Source: Streptomyces rochei
GTDB lineage: Bacteria; Actinomycetota; Actinomycetes; Streptomycetales; Streptomycetaceae
Direction of reading: 5' to 3'
NCBI GenBank assembly: GCA_002155895.1
Contig: MUMD01000114.1
Span: 1 to 44,386 of the forward strand
DNA length: 44,386 nt
Part shown: positions 9,259 through 20,798 of the stretch, in pieces
Layout: every line of letters starts with the position of its first letter
Numbering within the stretch: position 1 is the first letter of the stretch
Made by a program: the position numbers and the translations under genes
Notes under the pieces: generated by a model
What the model was told of the DNA's origin: nothing
Databases searched by the model: none
What the model saw: the letters and a program-made list of their open reading frames with translations, nothing else

Positions 9259-9300
9259 GGGGTCCGGCCCCGGAGAGCTGTCTCTCCGGGGCCGGACCCC
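9259..9300 (-). terminator. perfect 19-bp hairpin, terminator of the ngc operon
   Basis: Arms 9259-9277 and 9282-9300 are exact complements with a 4-base loop (CTGT). The hairpin lies 31 bases past the ngcG stop codon on the minus strand. Confidence 0.9.
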
Positions 9301-9330
9301 TGCGTACGACGGGTGGAGCGGCGGTGGGCG

Positions 9331-10239
9331 TCAGCGGAAGGTGCCCTGCGACACCGAACCGGCGATCCGCCGCTGGAAGACGCAGTACACGATCAGCACG
9401 GGCACCACCGTGATCACGATCGCCGCGAACAGCGCGCCGTAGTCGATGTCGTAGACCTGCGAGGACGCGTAGGCGGCCATGCCCTGAGTGAGGACCCATT
9501 TGTCCTGGTCGGTGTTGAGCGCCACCGGCAGCAGGAACTGGTTCCACAGGCCCAGGAAGTTGAAGATCGCCACCGCCGCCATCCCCGGACGGGCCATCGG
9601 CAGCATCACCTGGAAGAACGCCCGCCAGTCCCCGGCACCGTCGATCAGCGCGGCCTCGTACACGTCGTGCGGCAGCGACCGGAAGAACGAATAGAGGAAG
9701 AACATCGTGAACGGCAGCGCGAACGCGACATAGGTGAGGATCAGCCCGAGACGCGTGTTCAGCAGCCCGAAGTTCTGCAACTGGAAGAAGAGCGGAACGA
9801 TCGCCAGGAAGACCGGGAAAGTCAGGCCGGCGAGCATCACGTAGTAGATCAGCCGACGGCCGGGGAACTCGAACCGGGCGAGAATGTAGGCGCACATCGC
9901 GCCGAGCAGCATCACCAGGATCAGTGCCGAGACCACGACGATCACGGAATTCAGGAAGTACTTCCCGATGTTCGCGTCGGTCCACGCGTTCGCGTAGTTC
10001 TCGAACCGCCAGTGATCCGGCAGCGAGAACGGCGACGAAAGGATCTCGCCGGTCGATTTGAACGACGACATCAGCACCCACAGCATGGGCACGATCACGA
10101 TCACGGACCACAGGATCATCAGGGCGTGCGAGATCGCCGCGAATCTGCGGTCGCTGCTCGCGGCGACGCGCGTCAGCTTGCGGTCGCTCGCCGGTTTCCG
10201 GTCACTGGCCGGCTTCCGGTCGGCGGTGATGACGGTCAC
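9331..10239 (-). CDS. ngcG: carbohydrate ABC transporter permease, NgcG-like
   Basis: A 302-residue CUT1-class permease with six predicted membrane helices. The EAA loop YEAALIDGAGDWRAFFQVMLPMARPG, which docks the ATPase, is clear. The N-terminus has an unusual tandem DRKPAS-DRKPAS-DRKL repeat before the first helix. The start is GTG at 10237-10239, whose GTGA overlaps the ngcF stop, with GGAGG about seven bases upstream; the longer frame to 10743 lies inside ngcF. Together with 10236-11297 it forms the channel for the binding protein at 11305-12714. No ATPase gene is present in the operon. In Streptomyces such CUT1 systems commonly share the MsiK ATPase encoded elsewhere. Confidence 0.88.
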   Translation of the reverse strand: MTVITADRKPASDRKPASDRKLTRVAASSDRRFAAISHALMILWSVIVIVPMLWVLMSSFKSTGEILSSPFSLPDHWRFENYANAWTDANIGKYFLNSVIVVVSALILVMLLGAMCAYILARFEFPGRRLIYYVMLAGLTFPVFLAIVPLFFQLQNFGLLNTRLGLILTYVAFALPFTMFFLYSFFRSLPHDVYEAALIDGAGDWRAFFQVMLPMARPGMAAVAIFNFLGLWNQFLLPVALNTDQDKWVLTQGMAAYASSQVYDIDYGALFAAIVITVVPVLIVYCVFQRRIAGSVSQGTFR

Positions 10240-11297
10240 CGGGCACCTCCCTCGGCTGCGGCACGCCGAGCCCTGGACCCAGGTGCTTTCCTCTTGCTCT
10301 CGCCCTCGCCGCCGCCCGTGAGGCGGTTGACGAGGAAGACCAGCGCCGCGAAGACCAGGGTGACGACGGCGAGGACGACGCCCATCGCGGTGGCGTAGCC
10401 GAACTGCTGCTTGGCGAAAGCGACGTTGAACAGACGCTGGCTGATCGTCAGGGTCGAGTTGTCCGGGCCGCCGTTCGGCACCATCGCCTGGACGTAGACG
10501 AACGCGTCGAGGGCGGCGATGCCCAGGTAGATGTACGCCGTCTGCACGCTGTCCCGGATCGCCGGCAGGGTGATCGAGACCGTGGTGCGGAACCGGCCGG
10601 CCCCGTCGATCCTCGCCGCCTCGTACAGCTCGGCGGGAACGCCCTTGATCGCGGCGATGAAGAGCACCGCGTAGAACCCGACGAGTCCCCAGACGATGAC
10701 GAACATCACGGCCGGCATCGCGGTCGCCTTCTCGCCCAGCCACGCGAACGTGTCGAACCGGTCGAGACCGAGGCCGGTGAGGACGCCGTTGAGCAGGCCG
10801 GCGTTCGGGTCGTACATCTGCGCCCAGATCAGACCGACGATGATCGCCGGCACGACGTAGGGGAAGAACGAGATGATCCGGTAGAACGACGCTCCCCGGA
10901 TCCCTCGGACGGGGCCCTTGCTGGGCCCGCCCAGGGTGATGGCCACGGCGACCCCGAGGGCGAGCGTCAGCGTCACCAGCGGCACGAAGGCCGCGAGGAG
11001 TGCCACGTTGCGCAACGCCTTCAGGAAGACGTCGTCCTCGAACATCTTCGTGAAGTTGTCGAAGCCGACGAAGTTGTAGTCCGGGCTGAAGCCACGCCAG
11101 TCGGTCATCGCCCAGAAGATCGCCTGGCCGAACGGGATCAGAACGAAGATCACGAAGATGGCCAGCGGGACACCGAGGAACGCGAGGAAGAACGTCACCC
11201 GGTCGAACGTGAGCTTGCGGCGCCGTGGCCGCCCGCTGCGAGCGGCCGGCTCGGGCCGGCGGCTCGCGGTTCCGGCAGTGGGGATCGTGTCTTTCAT
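10236..11297 (-). CDS. ngcF: carbohydrate ABC transporter permease, NgcF-like
   Basis: A 353-residue CUT1-class permease (MalF/LacF type). A basic cytoplasmic N-terminus of about 28 residues is followed by six or more hydrophobic helices. The EAA loop is YEAARIDGAGRFRTTVSITLPAIRDS. It ends in a charged Lys/Arg-rich tail. It is separated from ngcE by seven bases and overlaps ngcG by four, so the three genes form one operon. GlcNAc/chitobiose specificity is inferred from the similarity of the linked binding protein to NgcE. Confidence 0.88.
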   Translation of the reverse strand: MKDTIPTAGTASRRPEPAARSGRPRRRKLTFDRVTFFLAFLGVPLAIFVIFVLIPFGQAIFWAMTDWRGFSPDYNFVGFDNFTKMFEDDVFLKALRNVALLAAFVPLVTLTLALGVAVAITLGGPSKGPVRGIRGASFYRIISFFPYVVPAIIVGLIWAQMYDPNAGLLNGVLTGLGLDRFDTFAWLGEKATAMPAVMFVIVWGLVGFYAVLFIAAIKGVPAELYEAARIDGAGRFRTTVSITLPAIRDSVQTAYIYLGIAALDAFVYVQAMVPNGGPDNSTLTISQRLFNVAFAKQQFGYATAMGVVLAVVTLVFAALVFLVNRLTGGGEGESKRKAPGSRARRAAAEGGAR

Positions 11298-11304
11298 CGC
11301 GGTA

Positions 11305-12714
11305 CTAGCTGACCTTGACCTTGTCGACGGAGTCGTCTTCCCGGACCTTGTCGGAGATCTTCTGCATGGCCGAGGTCAGCCCCTTGGCGTCGAGGTCGCC
11401 GGCGAGGAACGAGTTCCACGGCACCAGCTGGTCGGTGTTCATCCCGTAGGTCTCGACGAACATGTAGTTGAAGATGTTGGTGCCCGCGGCCTCCAGCATC
11501 TTCGTCTGCGAGACGAGGGCCGTCGATCCGTAGCCGTCGGCGGGCACGGTGCCCTTGACGATCGTCGGGGCCAGCTTCGTCCTGGAGAAGTTGGCGGCCG
11601 CCTTCTCCGACAGCATCGCCCGCAGCACTTCCTTGCCGCCGGCCGGGTTCTTGCCCTGCTTGGGCACGATGAACGGCTCACCGGCGGCCGCGCGGAGCGA
11701 CTCGTAGGGCAGCTGCGGCTTGTCGGTGAGCGTCATCGACGGGAATCCGGTCATCTGGAAGTCGGCCTTGGTGGCCTTCTTCATCTCGTTCTCGATCCAG
11801 CCACCGGACGGGTAGAGCAGCGCCTTCTGGTCGTTGCTCCAGATCGCCTGGGCCTTCTGGAACTGGGTGCCGGAGCCGCCGGGGACGAACATCTTCTGCT
11901 TGACCATGGTCTCCATGACCTTGATGACGCCCTGGATGGCCGGGTGCGACCAGCAGCCCTTCTCCAGGTTCTCCAGCGCGAGCCGGACCTCGTCGCCGCC
12001 CTCCTTGATCGCCGAGTCGATCAGGAGCGTGCGGTAGTAGGTCGCCGCCTCCTTGCCGTGGACGAAGAGGTACTTGCCCTTCTTCTTCGCCTCCTGGCCG
12101 AGGTCGAGCGCCTCGTCCCAGGTCTTCGGCGGGCTCCAGCCGTTCGCCTCGAACAGCGACTTCGAGTACCAGACGCCGTACACGGTCATGACGTAGTTGA
12201 GCGCGACGAACTTGTCGTTGAACGTGCCGGGGGTCTTGACGCCGGGGTAGACGATGTCGGCGATCTTCTTGCCCTCGTAGGTGTTGGCCTCGAAGAGGTC
12301 GTCGAGTTCCTCCAGCTGGTCGAGGATGCCGAGGAAGCCGATCTGGTCCTCACCCGAGTTGTCGATGAGGTCCGGCGGGTTGCCGCCGACGAAGCGGGGC
12401 TGGAGCTGGGGGGCGATGTCGACGACCGGGTTGACCTTGACCTTGAGGCCCTTGACCTGGCTGCCGAGCACCTGGTTGGTGTAGTCGACGTAGTCGGTGC
12501 CGTAGCCGCCGTCGAAGATGGCCGCCTCGACCGTGGAGTTGGCGGCGGCACCGAACGGGTTGTTGGCGCTCTTCTCGCCCTTCGGGCCGCCGTCGCCGTC
12601 GCCGTCCTTGCTGGAGGGAGAGCTGCACGCGACCGCGAACGAGCCCATCGCCGCGGTGGCGATGGCCCCGCGCAGGAGCGTCCGCCTGTCAAGAGATCCG
12701 GCACGAATGGTCAT
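11305..12714 (-). CDS. ngcE: N-acetylglucosamine/diacetylchitobiose-type sugar-binding lipoprotein, NgcE-like
   Basis: A 469-residue extracellular binding protein. The N-terminus combines a twin-arginine motif (LDRRTLLRG, residues 8-16) with a lipobox ending at Cys30, suggesting Tat export and lipidation. A linker rich in Asp/Gly/Lys follows. The long CUT1 binding-protein domain contains NPPDLIDNSGEDQIGFLG, LNYVMTVYGVWYSKSLFEANGW and LLYPSGGWIENEMKK, which fit the NgcE branch that binds GlcNAc and N,N'-diacetylchitobiose. That specificity is recalled from Streptomyces NgcE proteins, not proven here. First gene of ngcEFG. It is divergent from the GH92 gene across a 616-base gap. Confidence 0.85.
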   Translation of the reverse strand: MTIRAGSLDRRTLLRGAIATAAMGSFAVACSSPSSKDGDGDGGPKGEKSANNPFGAAANSTVEAAIFDGGYGTDYVDYTNQVLGSQVKGLKVKVNPVVDIAPQLQPRFVGGNPPDLIDNSGEDQIGFLGILDQLEELDDLFEANTYEGKKIADIVYPGVKTPGTFNDKFVALNYVMTVYGVWYSKSLFEANGWSPPKTWDEALDLGQEAKKKGKYLFVHGKEAATYYRTLLIDSAIKEGGDEVRLALENLEKGCWSHPAIQGVIKVMETMVKQKMFVPGGSGTQFQKAQAIWSNDQKALLYPSGGWIENEMKKATKADFQMTGFPSMTLTDKPQLPYESLRAAAGEPFIVPKQGKNPAGGKEVLRAMLSEKAAANFSRTKLAPTIVKGTVPADGYGSTALVSQTKMLEAAGTNIFNYMFVETYGMNTDQLVPWNSFLAGDLDAKGLTSAMQKISDKVREDDSVDKVKVS

Positions 12715-13330
12715 TTCTGCATCCTCACTGATCGATTGGAGCTGTACGGGTGTGCTGCGTGTGCGCCCGCCGTGGCCGGACCGGTCCTGCGCCGGCCACG
12801 GATGGGGCGTTGTCGCCGTCGTCTCGGAGCCGCGGTGCGGCGCCGATGATCAGCTGAGCGATGCCGGTACAACAGTCGCCGAGGCCAGAGCGGCGGCTGT
12901 CCGCCTGATCAGATCGCGATGGCCCACACCGGTGGTGGATCCCATGCTCAAGTCCTCGCCTTCTCCAGGACTCAGGCGGTGAACCGGATCCTCCCCGGCA
13001 CCGCGTTCGGGTCAAGCTGGGTCATGCAGGAAGTGCGGCCGTACAAGGTCGGGTGCGGTGAAGATGCCCCGAAGTGCCGACAGGTATAGTCCACTCGACG
13101 CCGACGGAGCAAGATCGAATGCAAGGTTCCTCGTACGTCTTTTCCGAGTTGAGACCTCGCGGAAATATGAGCGGACTGTGTGCCCCCTGAAGGAAATTTC
13201 CCGGGCACCGGACCCGCACGCCACAGCCAACACCCTTGACACATTGTCCCCTTCAGGCGCTACTAGTCCTTGCTCTTCGAATTTGACAACGTTGTCCAAT
13301 CCCCAGTGAGCGCAGGGAGGGTGCTGGCGC
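12715..13330. other. 616-base divergent intergenic region between ngcE and the GH92 gene
   Basis: No convincing gene is seen; the short open frames here lack Shine-Dalgarno sites. The region holds the GH92 promoter/operator near 13236-13300 and an AT-rich patch that includes the perfect palindrome GGAAATTTCC (13192-13201). A TTTCCGAG...CTCG-C-GGAAA dyad lies around 13141-13165, and a -10-like TATAGT at 13086-13091. No DasR-type dre palindrome was found by eye, although ngcEFG might be expected to have one. Confidence 0.5.
13236..13300 (+). promoter_or_regulatory. GH92 promoter and LacI-type operators
   Basis: TTGACA (13236-13241) and TACTAG (13261-13266) make a plausible -35/-10 pair with a long 19-base spacer. 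Just downstream, at 13285-13296, is the perfect 12-bp palindrome GACAACGTTGTC, extended by flanking bases to a 20-bp near-palindrome with one mismatched pair (13281-13300). Its central CG is typical of LacI-family operators. A degenerate copy, GACACATTGTC (13238-13248), overlaps the -35 box. Confidence 0.6.
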
Positions 13331-16300
13331 ATGCAGTACAGGGTTCGGCACAGATGGGGTCCGGCGGTCGTGGTGACGACCGCCTTCGCTTTGGCGATGA
13401 GTGCACAGGGGGCGGCGGTCGCGCTGCCCACCGCTCCGGCCGAGGCCGACCGGGAGTTCGCGTCCTCCTTCGAGGCGGACGACCCGGTTCCGGACTGGAC
13501 CGACACCGTGGAGACGGGCCGGGACGGCAAGAAGCGGTCCTCGGGCGTGGACGGTGGGTACAGCACCGGCATACCGGGCAATGTCACCGACCGCGTCACC
13601 GAGGTGCGGGCGAGCGCCGAGAACACGGGCGGCGGCGAGGTGAAGGAGAACCTCGTCGACGGCGAGCCCACCACCAAGTGGCTTGCGTTCGAGAAGACCG
13701 GCTGGGTGGAGTTCGACCTGGACGAGCCGGCCGGGATCGCCAAGTACGCGCTGACGTCGGCCAACGACCACGACGAGCGCGACCCCGCCGACTGGACGCT
13801 CAAGGGCTCGGCGGACGGCGAGACCTGGCAGACTCTGGACAGTCGCTCGGGCGAATCCTTCGGGGAACGCCTGCGGACGAAGACCTACGAACTGGCCGAG
13901 CCCGCCGAGTACCGGCACTTCCGGCTGGAGTTCACCAAGAACAACGGCGGGGACATCCTCCAGCTGGCCGATGTGCAGCTGGCCACCGCCGACACCGAGA
14001 CGCCCGTCCCCGAGGACATGCTCTCCGCCGTGGACCGCGGACCGACCGGCTCGCCGACGGCGAAGGCGGGCGCCGGCTTCACCGGCACGCACGCCCTGAA
14101 GTACGCGGGCCGCCACACCGCGGACGGCCGGGCGTACTCGTACAACAAGGTCTTCGACGTCGACGTGAAGGTCGAGCGCCGCACCGAGCTGTCCTACAAG
14201 ATCTTCCCGTCGATGGCGGACGGCGATCTCGACTATGACGCCACGAACGTCTCCGTCGACCTCGCCTTCACCGACGGCACCTATCTGAGCGACCTGAAAG
14301 CCACCGACCAGCACGGGTTCCCGCTGACGCCGCGCGGTCAGGGCGACGCCAAGATCCTCTACGTCAACCAGTGGAACAGCGTGCGGTCCGGGATCGGGTC
14401 GGTCGCGGCCGGCAAGACCGTCGACCGCGTCCTGGTGGCGTACGACTCCCCCAAGGGCCCGGCGAAGTTCCGGGGCTGGCTGGACGACATCGTGATCGAG
14501 CGGGCCGAGCCCGAGCGGCCCGAGGCCCACCTGTCCGACTACGCGCTCACCACCCGCGGCACCCACTCCACCGGCAGCTTCTCGCGCGGCAACAACATCC
14601 CCGCGACCGCCGTCCCGCACGGCTTCAACTTCTGGACGCCGGTGACCAACGCCGGCTCCCTGAGCTGGCTCTACGACTACGCGCGCGGCAACAACGCGGA
14701 CAATCTGCCCACCCTCCAGGCGTTCGCCGCGAGTCACGAGCCCAGCCCCTGGATGGGCGACCGGCAGACCTTCCAGGTGATGCCGTCCGCCGCCTCCGGC
14801 ACCCCGGACACCGGCCGGGAGCAGCGCGAGCTGGCCTTCCGGCACGAGAACGAGACCGCCCGGCCGTACTACTACGGGGTGCGCTTCGAGAACGGTCTGA
14901 AGGCGGAGATGGCGCCGACCGACCACGCGGCGATGATGCGCTTCACCTACCCCGGTGACGACGCGAGCGTCATCTTCGACAACGTCAACGACCAGGCCGG
15001 CCTGACCCTGGACAAGGAGAACGGCACCTTCCAGGGCTACTCGGACGTCAAGTCCGGTCTGTCCACGGGCGCCACCCGCCTCTTCGTCCACGGCGAGTTC
15101 GACTCCGAGGTCACCGGCGGCGACTCCAGCGGCGTCAAGGGCCACCTGCGCTTCGACGCGGGCAGGGACCGCACCGTGACGCTGCGCATCGCGACCTCGC
15201 TGATCAGCGTCGACCAGGCCAAGGACAACCTGCGCCAGGAGATCCCGGCGCGCGCCTCCTTCGAGAAGGTCAAGCGCGACGCCCAGCGGCAGTGGGACCG
15301 CATCCTCGGCAAGGTCGAGGTCGAGGGCGCCACGCGGGACCAGCTGACCACGCTGTACTCCAGCCTCTACCGGCTCTACCTGTACCCGAACGCGGGCCAC
15401 GAGAAGGTCGACGGGACGTACAAGTACGCCTCGCCGTTCTCCAAGGCGGTCAAGGAGGACACCCCGACGGAGACCGGGGCCAAGGTCGTCGACGGCAAGG
15501 TCTACGTCAACAACGGCTTCTGGGACACGTACCGGACCACCTGGCCCGCGTACTCCTTCCTCACCCCGTCCAAGGCCGGTGAGCTGGTCGACGGCTTCGT
15601 GCAGCACTACAAGGACGGCGGCTGGACCTCCCGCTGGTCCTCCCCCGGCTACGCGGACCTGATGACCGGCACCTCCTCGGACGTGGCCTTCGCCGACGCC
15701 TACGTCAAGGGCGTCGACTTCGACGCGAAGGCGGCGTACGACGCGGCCGTCAAGAACGCCACCACCGTGCCCCCGTCCTCGGGCGTGGGCCGCAAGGGCA
15801 TGGCGACCTCGCCGTTCCTCGGGTACACCAGCACCGAGACGCACGAGGGCCTGTCGTGGGCGCTGGAGGGCTACCTCAACGACTACGGCATCGCGAAGAT
15901 GGGCGAGAAGCTCTACGAGGAGACCGGCGAGAAGCGGTACGCGGAGGAGTCGGCGTACTTCCTGAACCGCGCCCAGGACTACGTCAACATGTTCGACGCG
16001 AAGGCCGGCTTCTTCCAGGGCAAGGACCTGGCGGGCAAGTGGCGCGTGGACTCCGAGAAGTACGACCCGCGCGTGTGGGGCCACGACTACACGGAGACCA
16101 ACGGCTGGGGCTACGCCTTCACCGCCCCGCAGGACAGCCGCGGCCTCGCCAACCTGTACGGCGGCAGGAAGGGCCTCGGCGACAAGCTCGACGAGTACCT
16201 GTCGACGCCCGAGACGGCCTCCCCGGAGTTCGTCGGCTCCTACGGCGGGGTCATCCACGAGATGACCGAGGCGCGGGACGTGCGGATGGGCATGTACGGG

Positions 16301-17134
16301 CACTCCAACCAGGTAGCCCACCACGCCCTGTACATGTACGACGCGGCCGGTCAGCCGTACAAGACGCAGAAGAACGTCCGCGAGGTGCTCTCCCGCCTCT
16401 ACACCGGCAGCGACATCGGGCAGGGCTACCACGGCGACGAGGACAACGGCGAGCAGTCGGCCTGGTTCCTCTTCTCCTCGCTCGGCTTCTACCCGCTGGT
16501 GATGGGCAGCGGCGAGTACGCCATCGGCTCCCCGCTGTTCAAGAAGGCCACCGTGCACCTGGAGAACGGCCGCAAGCTGGTCGTCAAGGCGCCGAAGAAC
16601 AGCGACCGGAACGTCTACGTGCAGGGTCTGAAGGTCAACGGCAAGCGCTGGAACTCCACCGCGCTCCCCCACGACCTGATCGCCCGGGGCGGTGTCCTGG
16701 AGTTCGACATGGGCCCGCGGCCGTCCAAGTGGGGCATCGGCGAGAACGCCGCCCCGGTGTCGATCACCGAGGACGACGAGGTGCCCACCCCGCGCGCCGA
16801 CGTGACCGCGGGCGAAGGCGCCCTGTCCGACGACACGTCGGCGACCGAGGCGGCCGTGACCTCGGTGGACCTCGCGGTGACCGGCGAAGGCGCCGAGGCC
16901 CTCCAGTACACGCTGACGTCGCCCGCCGACCGCACGAAGGCCCCGAAGAGCTGGAAGCTCCAGGGATCGGCCGACGGCACGACGTGGCGGACGCTGGACG
17001 AGCGCTCGGGCGAGTCCTTCGCCTGGGACCGCCAGACCCGGGCGTTCTCGGTGAAGTCGCCGGGGACGTACCAGAAGTACCGCCTGGTGCTCGACGGCGA
17101 GCACACGCTGGCGGAGGTGGAGCTGCTGGCCTAG
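13331..17134 (+). CDS. secreted GH92 alpha-1,2-mannosidase with N- and C-terminal F5/8-type (CBM32-like) domains
   Basis: 1267 residues. A signal peptide (about 1-35, ending near ALPTAPAEA) is followed by a discoidin/F5-8 type C domain (about 80-220: WTLKGSADGETWQTLDSRSGESF...EYRHFRLEF). A linker sandwich domain and the GH92 catalytic part (about 400-1130) come next. GH92 hallmarks are FWDTYRTTWPAYS, ETHEGLSWALEGYLNDYG, MYGHSNQVAHHALYMYD and the calcium/acid-base loop GYHGDEDNGEQSAWFLFSSLGFYP. A second F5-8 domain ends the protein and repeats the WKLQGSADGTTWRTLDERSGESFAW pattern. The family releases alpha-linked mannose from glycoproteins and fungal or yeast glycans in a calcium-dependent way. 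The start is ATG at 13331 with GGAGG upstream. It is monocistronic between its operator and a strong terminator. Confidence 0.93.
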   Translation: MQYRVRHRWGPAVVVTTAFALAMSAQGAAVALPTAPAEADREFASSFEADDPVPDWTDTVETGRDGKKRSSGVDGGYSTGIPGNVTDRVTEVRASAENTGGGEVKENLVDGEPTTKWLAFEKTGWVEFDLDEPAGIAKYALTSANDHDERDPADWTLKGSADGETWQTLDSRSGESFGERLRTKTYELAEPAEYRHFRLEFTKNNGGDILQLADVQLATADTETPVPEDMLSAVDRGPTGSPTAKAGAGFTGTHALKYAGRHTADGRAYSYNKVFDVDVKVERRTELSYKIFPSMADGDLDYDATNVSVDLAFTDGTYLSDLKATDQHGFPLTPRGQGDAKILYVNQWNSVRSGIGSVAAGKTVDRVLVAYDSPKGPAKFRGWLDDIVIERAEPERPEAHLSDYALTTRGTHSTGSFSRGNNIPATAVPHGFNFWTPVTNAGSLSWLYDYARGNNADNLPTLQAFAASHEPSPWMGDRQTFQVMPSAASGTPDTGREQRELAFRHENETARPYYYGVRFENGLKAEMAPTDHAAMMRFTYPGDDASVIFDNVNDQAGLTLDKENGTFQGYSDVKSGLSTGATRLFVHGEFDSEVTGGDSSGVKGHLRFDAGRDRTVTLRIATSLISVDQAKDNLRQEIPARASFEKVKRDAQRQWDRILGKVEVEGATRDQLTTLYSSLYRLYLYPNAGHEKVDGTYKYASPFSKAVKEDTPTETGAKVVDGKVYVNNGFWDTYRTTWPAYSFLTPSKAGELVDGFVQHYKDGGWTSRWSSPGYADLMTGTSSDVAFADAYVKGVDFDAKAAYDAAVKNATTVPPSSGVGRKGMATSPFLGYTSTETHEGLSWALEGYLNDYGIAKMGEKLYEETGEKRYAEESAYFLNRAQDYVNMFDAKAGFFQGKDLAGKWRVDSEKYDPRVWGHDYTETNGWGYAFTAPQDSRGLANLYGGRKGLGDKLDEYLSTPETASPEFVGSYGGVIHEMTEARDVRMGMYGHSNQVAHHALYMYDAAGQPYKTQKNVREVLSRLYTGSDIGQGYHGDEDNGEQSAWFLFSSLGFYPLVMGSGEYAIGSPLFKKATVHLENGRKLVVKAPKNSDRNVYVQGLKVNGKRWNSTALPHDLIARGGVLEFDMGPRPSKWGIGENAAPVSITEDDEVPTPRADVTAGEGALSDDTSATEAAVTSVDLAVTGEGAEALQYTLTSPADRTKAPKSWKLQGSADGTTWRTLDERSGESFAWDRQTRAFSVKSPGTYQKYRLVLDGEHTLAEVELLA

Positions 17135-17148
17135 GCGGCGCCTGAGAG

Positions 17149-17215
17149 GGGGTGGCGGGTTCGGGCCGGGGCCTTCGGGCCGGCGCCTTCGGGCGTGGCC
17201 CGAACCCGCCACCCC
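17149..17215 (+). terminator. strong hairpin terminator after GH92
   Basis: A perfect 19-bp stem, GGGGTGGCGGGTTCGGGCC (17149-17167) with 17197-17215, encloses a GC-rich loop and is followed by TTTGT. It lies 14 bases past the stop codon. Confidence 0.9.
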
Positions 17216-17316
17216 TTTGTGCCGCACCGTTCCCCGTCCGTGCCGGATGCACCAGAATGAGCGGGCGCCACCGGCGGCCGCCGGTCCGGCGCGTCGGGCC
17301 ACCGGAGGGGGAACAC

Positions 17317-17847
17317 GTGCGGCGGAACACCGGAAAACGGTTCGCGGGGGCGGTCACGGGCGCGCTGCTGGCGGTGGGGGCGCTGTTCGCCACGGCCACG
17401 CCGGCCCAGGCGTACGACCCCGATCCCGGCGTCTCCACGTACTACCGCGACACCGACGGCTGCCCGTGCAGCGGCGGCACGCTCACCGACCCGTTCGACG
17501 GCACCCACTTCGCGCACGACGCGGGCGGGCTGGCCGTCAAGATGGAGCTGGACGACGCGGGCTGGTTCGTCGGCAAGGTCGAGTTCCACCCGAACGACGA
17601 GAAGCTCTGGGTCTACGACACGAAGAACGACGGCGACACCTTCTACGTGGCCGTCGGCTACGCGTCCGGCGGCTCGTACCACGACCTGGGCACCTTCTCG
17701 GCGCCCGGCACCTCGGACACCGTGGACCTGACGGTCAAGGACCTCGACATCCCGGACGGCGCCTCCGTGGACATCACGCTCTACGACGGCTCCGGCCGCG
17801 CCGACTACATCGCCGCGGCCCGCGGCACCGGCACGGCGGTCGCCTGA
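17317..17847 (+). CDS. small secreted protein of unknown function
   Basis: 176 residues. The start is GTG at 17317-17319 with GGAGGGGG ending seven bases upstream; the longer frame from 17152 runs through the preceding terminator. The N-terminus is a Sec signal peptide (VRRNTGKRFAGAVTGALLAVGALFATATPAQA). The mature part is beta-rich and acidic, with a CPC motif near the start (TDGCPCSGG), then AVKMELDDAGWFVGKVEFHPNDEKLWVYDT and a repeated aspartate-rich strand pattern (DTVDLTVKDLDIPDGASVDITLYDGSG). It looks like a small extracellular beta-sandwich, possibly carbohydrate- or calcium-binding. No family is recognised, and the neighbouring GH92 gene gives only a weak hint. Confidence 0.75.
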   Translation: MRRNTGKRFAGAVTGALLAVGALFATATPAQAYDPDPGVSTYYRDTDGCPCSGGTLTDPFDGTHFAHDAGGLAVKMELDDAGWFVGKVEFHPNDEKLWVYDTKNDGDTFYVAVGYASGGSYHDLGTFSAPGTSDTVDLTVKDLDIPDGASVDITLYDGSGRADYIAAARGTGTAVA

Positions 17848-17884
17848 CCCGGGACCCGGACCCGGGACCCCGCCACATGGCACG

Positions 17885-17924
17885 GCGAGGGCCGCACCCC
17901 CGTCGCCGGGGGTGCGGCCCTCGC
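17885..17924. terminator. bidirectional hairpin between the secreted protein and aconitase
   Basis: A perfect 17-bp stem (17885-17901 with 17908-17924) and six-base loop lies between two convergent genes, 37 bases past one stop and 17 past the other. Confidence 0.9.
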
Positions 17925-17941
17925 TCGTGGTGCGGTGCCGC

Positions 17942-20671
<2,730 letters not shown>

Positions 20672-20738
20672 TTATGTGCGCGTACCACCGCATCCTGCCG
20701 CCACGCCGCCCTGGCCGATCCGCTAAGGTAGGGCTAAG

Positions 20739-20757
20739 TTAGGTAAGCCTTACCACC
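20739..20757 (-). promoter_or_regulatory. iron-box-like element (DtxR/DmdR type) upstream of acnA
   Basis: On the minus strand the 19-mer GGTGGTAAGGCTTACCTAA agrees at about 14 of 19 positions with the Streptomyces DmdR iron-box consensus as recalled (TTAGGTTAGGCTCACCTAA). It ends 86 bases before the acnA start. An adjoining degenerate TAGCCCTACCTTAG may be a second half-site. Confidence 0.5.
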
Positions 20758-20798
20758 AGGCCCCGAAAGCGGCTGCGACTGCGGTGCGCCTCGGCAGA

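Noticed and set aside
12725-13015. Short gene in the ngcE/GH92 gap
   Set aside because: The frames lack a Shine-Dalgarno and third-position bias, and overlap several other equally open frames.
12715-13330. DasR dre site for ngcEFG
   Set aside because: No ACTGGTCTAGACCACT-like palindrome is present in the gap; the nearest CACACCGGTGGTG at 12925-12937 is too different.
13253-17302. Open frame of 1349 codons on the minus strand
   Set aside because: It mirrors the GH92 gene and is made of Arg/Gly/Val/Leu runs; GH92 has catalytic motifs and a signal peptide.
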